A stretch of DNA of 64,000 bases from Struthio camelus (Eukaryota; Chordata; Aves; Struthioniformes; Struthionidae). Under the pieces are notes generated by a model. It was not told the origin of the DNA, did no database searches, and was given only the letters and a program-made list of their open reading frames with translations. Position 1 is the stretch's first letter. Each line of letters begins with the position of its first letter. Below, piece after piece: positions 62,540 to 64,000 of the stretch. The DNA lies in contig NC_090943.1 of assembly GCF_040807025.1 (NCBI RefSeq), positions 125,735,400 to 125,799,399 on the forward strand, written 5' to 3'. The translations under genes were made by a program, and so were the position numbers.

Positions 62540-63060
62540 TGGCAAGAGTTTGAGAAAGCCTATCGTGGGTACTGACACAGCCCCCCTGCCTTGGCAAAAC
62601 GGCCTGGATAACATCACCTCGTAAGGCAGAAGCATCAGCGTGCATGCAGGGGACACTCAAAACTGCCTGAGAGGGCATTTGCCCAAAACAGATCTTGGTA
62701 AAAAGAGGATGATGACCACCAGCTGGATTAAACAGTAACCAGGGAGTTGCCACAAGATTTTGAAAAAAATTGGGTCAGCTAAAGCACAATGCAAAGGAAA
62801 CTGGAAGACGTGCAGCAGGGTAGCATGGGGAGGGCAGCAGAGCAGAGGCAGGGCGAGCAGCAGCCCCCCAGCATCAGGGCTCTGCCCAGGCCTGGCCGTG
62901 CAGCGCCCACAGGCACCGCATCCAGCTCGTCCACAGAGAGCCTGGGCCCACAAGGGGACCCAGGACCTCGTGCACTGGGGGACTCCCTCACCACCATTTG
63001 GGGCACAGAGCAGGGGCCCTTGCATCCCCCACAGGAGGTGTGTGTTTTTTCTGGCGTAGT
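62540..63060. other. GC-rich patch of unknown origin
   Basis: About 500 bases are clearly richer in G and C than their surroundings, most strongly at 62800-63030, and carry overlapping open frames of 99-122 codons on both strands. None resembles a known protein. No CpG-island density like that at SNX16 is apparent; CAG/GCAG-type triplets are common instead. It might be an unrecognised mobile-element fragment or part of an exon, but nothing in it decides this. Confidence 0.4.
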
Positions 63061-64000
63061 TAAAGGCAGCTGTTGTAGGTACGTAGTAACAGTTTATAAG
63101 TGACTAGTATTGTGTTTTATTATTTGTTGCATTGCTAATGTTCATCTCAGGTGTACTGACTGCCCATTAATTATGTGTCAATAACAAACCAGTAAACTAC
63201 TTCAAATCAAATCAGGATCAAACTACATGAACTGAGCAGGTTTTCCCTGCAACATTAATTTGACCGAGCAGTGATTTAATGGTGGTTTCTGCAATTGTCT
63301 CTGCAATTGGGATAGAGGTAGGAAAATATGACAAGTACATAAAAAATGAGACTTGCGCTATTTGGCATTTCTCAAGACATTCAAGCTAGTCCTGCAGTTA
63401 AGGAGGACTCAAAAATGTCTTAAGAATGACTTATGTTTCTAGAGTCTTACACAATGCAGAGCCTGAATTATAATAATGTAAAAGCTGTAAGATATTCTCA
63501 TTACAAATATTCCACATACATCCCCTTCTTTCCTTCCCTCAACAGCAGTACATACACACGAGGCCTGTGTTTATACTGAAACAGGTCCTCTGAAGTTTGG
63601 CAGAGAGGCCTTGAGGCTTTAAAAAGAAGCAGCAGTGTGACCATTAAGATTTGACCATTCCACCTTTCAACTAAGGCCTGAAAAGTGAAGTATATTCATT
63701 TCTGAAGCACAGAAGTCTTCTAGTAAAAAGAAAGAATAGGCGTTTTGGACACACTGAAATAAAGAATCCCTGCAATCACAATTATTAAGGCTGAAGGAAT
63801 GCAGCCCAGACCCCACAGGATATACTTTATTGTTGTTTTTTTTTTAACTAATTCACTTCAAAAACTAAAACATAAAAAAAATTCCCAAAACCTTCAGACT
63901 CTTAAGAGCAGCACTGTATCCTAATTACAGAGCAGAGAGAGTACTTAATGTTTTGCTGGCTGATAGAAAAACAAATACAATCACACAGCAGGAGTATGGC

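Larger units (their letters stand above)
58757..64000. other. intergenic DNA to window end
   Basis: No recognisable exon. Noted: a perfect hairpin at 60785-60810, a C12 run at 61812-61823, a TATA-rich stretch near 62063-62150 and a GC-rich patch at about 62540-63060. The last kilobase is AT-rich with nothing recognised. Confidence 0.5.

Noticed and set aside
54876-64000. Possible CHMP4C exons on the minus strand
   Set aside because: Human gene order suggests CHMP4C as the next neighbour, but I could not recognise any ESCRT-III-like peptide or the expected C-terminal end in this interval.
1-64000. CRISPR arrays, operons, phage or plasmid features
   Set aside because: The window is intron-bearing vertebrate DNA with LINEs; no such structures were seen on either strand.

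Overview
This window is vertebrate nuclear DNA and almost certainly from a bird. It holds CR1 LINE 3' ends with the typical 8-bp terminal repeat (3431-3655 and 22953-24373), old MIR/L2-like scraps, an AT-rich background and one CpG island. It contains one recognisable protein-coding gene, SNX16 (sorting nexin 16), complete on the + strand. Nothing is bacterial, and there are no operons, CRISPR arrays or rRNA genes. The species cannot be fixed from the sequence.

Layout. (1) 1-28.2 kb is gene-poor. It holds the two CR1 copies on the minus strand, a GC-rich LTR-like block near 10.7-11.6 kb, a pre-miRNA-like hairpin at 1262-1331, other perfect short hairpins, a polypurine tract and a degenerate 34-35 bp tandem repeat near 26.1 kb. 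(2) 28.2-29.2 kb is the CpG-island promoter of SNX16, with three ZNF143/STAF-like motifs, GC boxes and long C-runs. (3) 28.5-54.9 kb is SNX16: a non-coding first exon, seven coding exons (reading frame continuous through every junction, 346 codons plus stop) and a roughly 1.7 kb 3' UTR with two AATAAA signals. Intron 4 carries a decayed CR1/L3-type LINE in sense orientation. (4) 54.9-64 kb is downstream intergenic DNA with a tRNA-Thr-like relic, a MIR/L2-like fragment, short tandem repeats and an unexplained GC-rich patch near 62.5-63.1 kb.

The predicted protein has a Ser-rich N-terminus, a PX domain that binds phosphatidylinositol-3-phosphate, a coiled coil and an acidic tail. This fits the known endosomal trafficking role of SNX16. 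In the human genome, as I recall, SNX16 also has a long gene-poor flank on its 5' side, which agrees with the empty left part here. Boundaries of ancient repeats and of exon 1 are approximate because no alignment could be run. I found no clear new gene system; the most unusual items are the long imperfect hairpin at 1262-1331 and the cluster of three ZNF143-like sites in the promoter.
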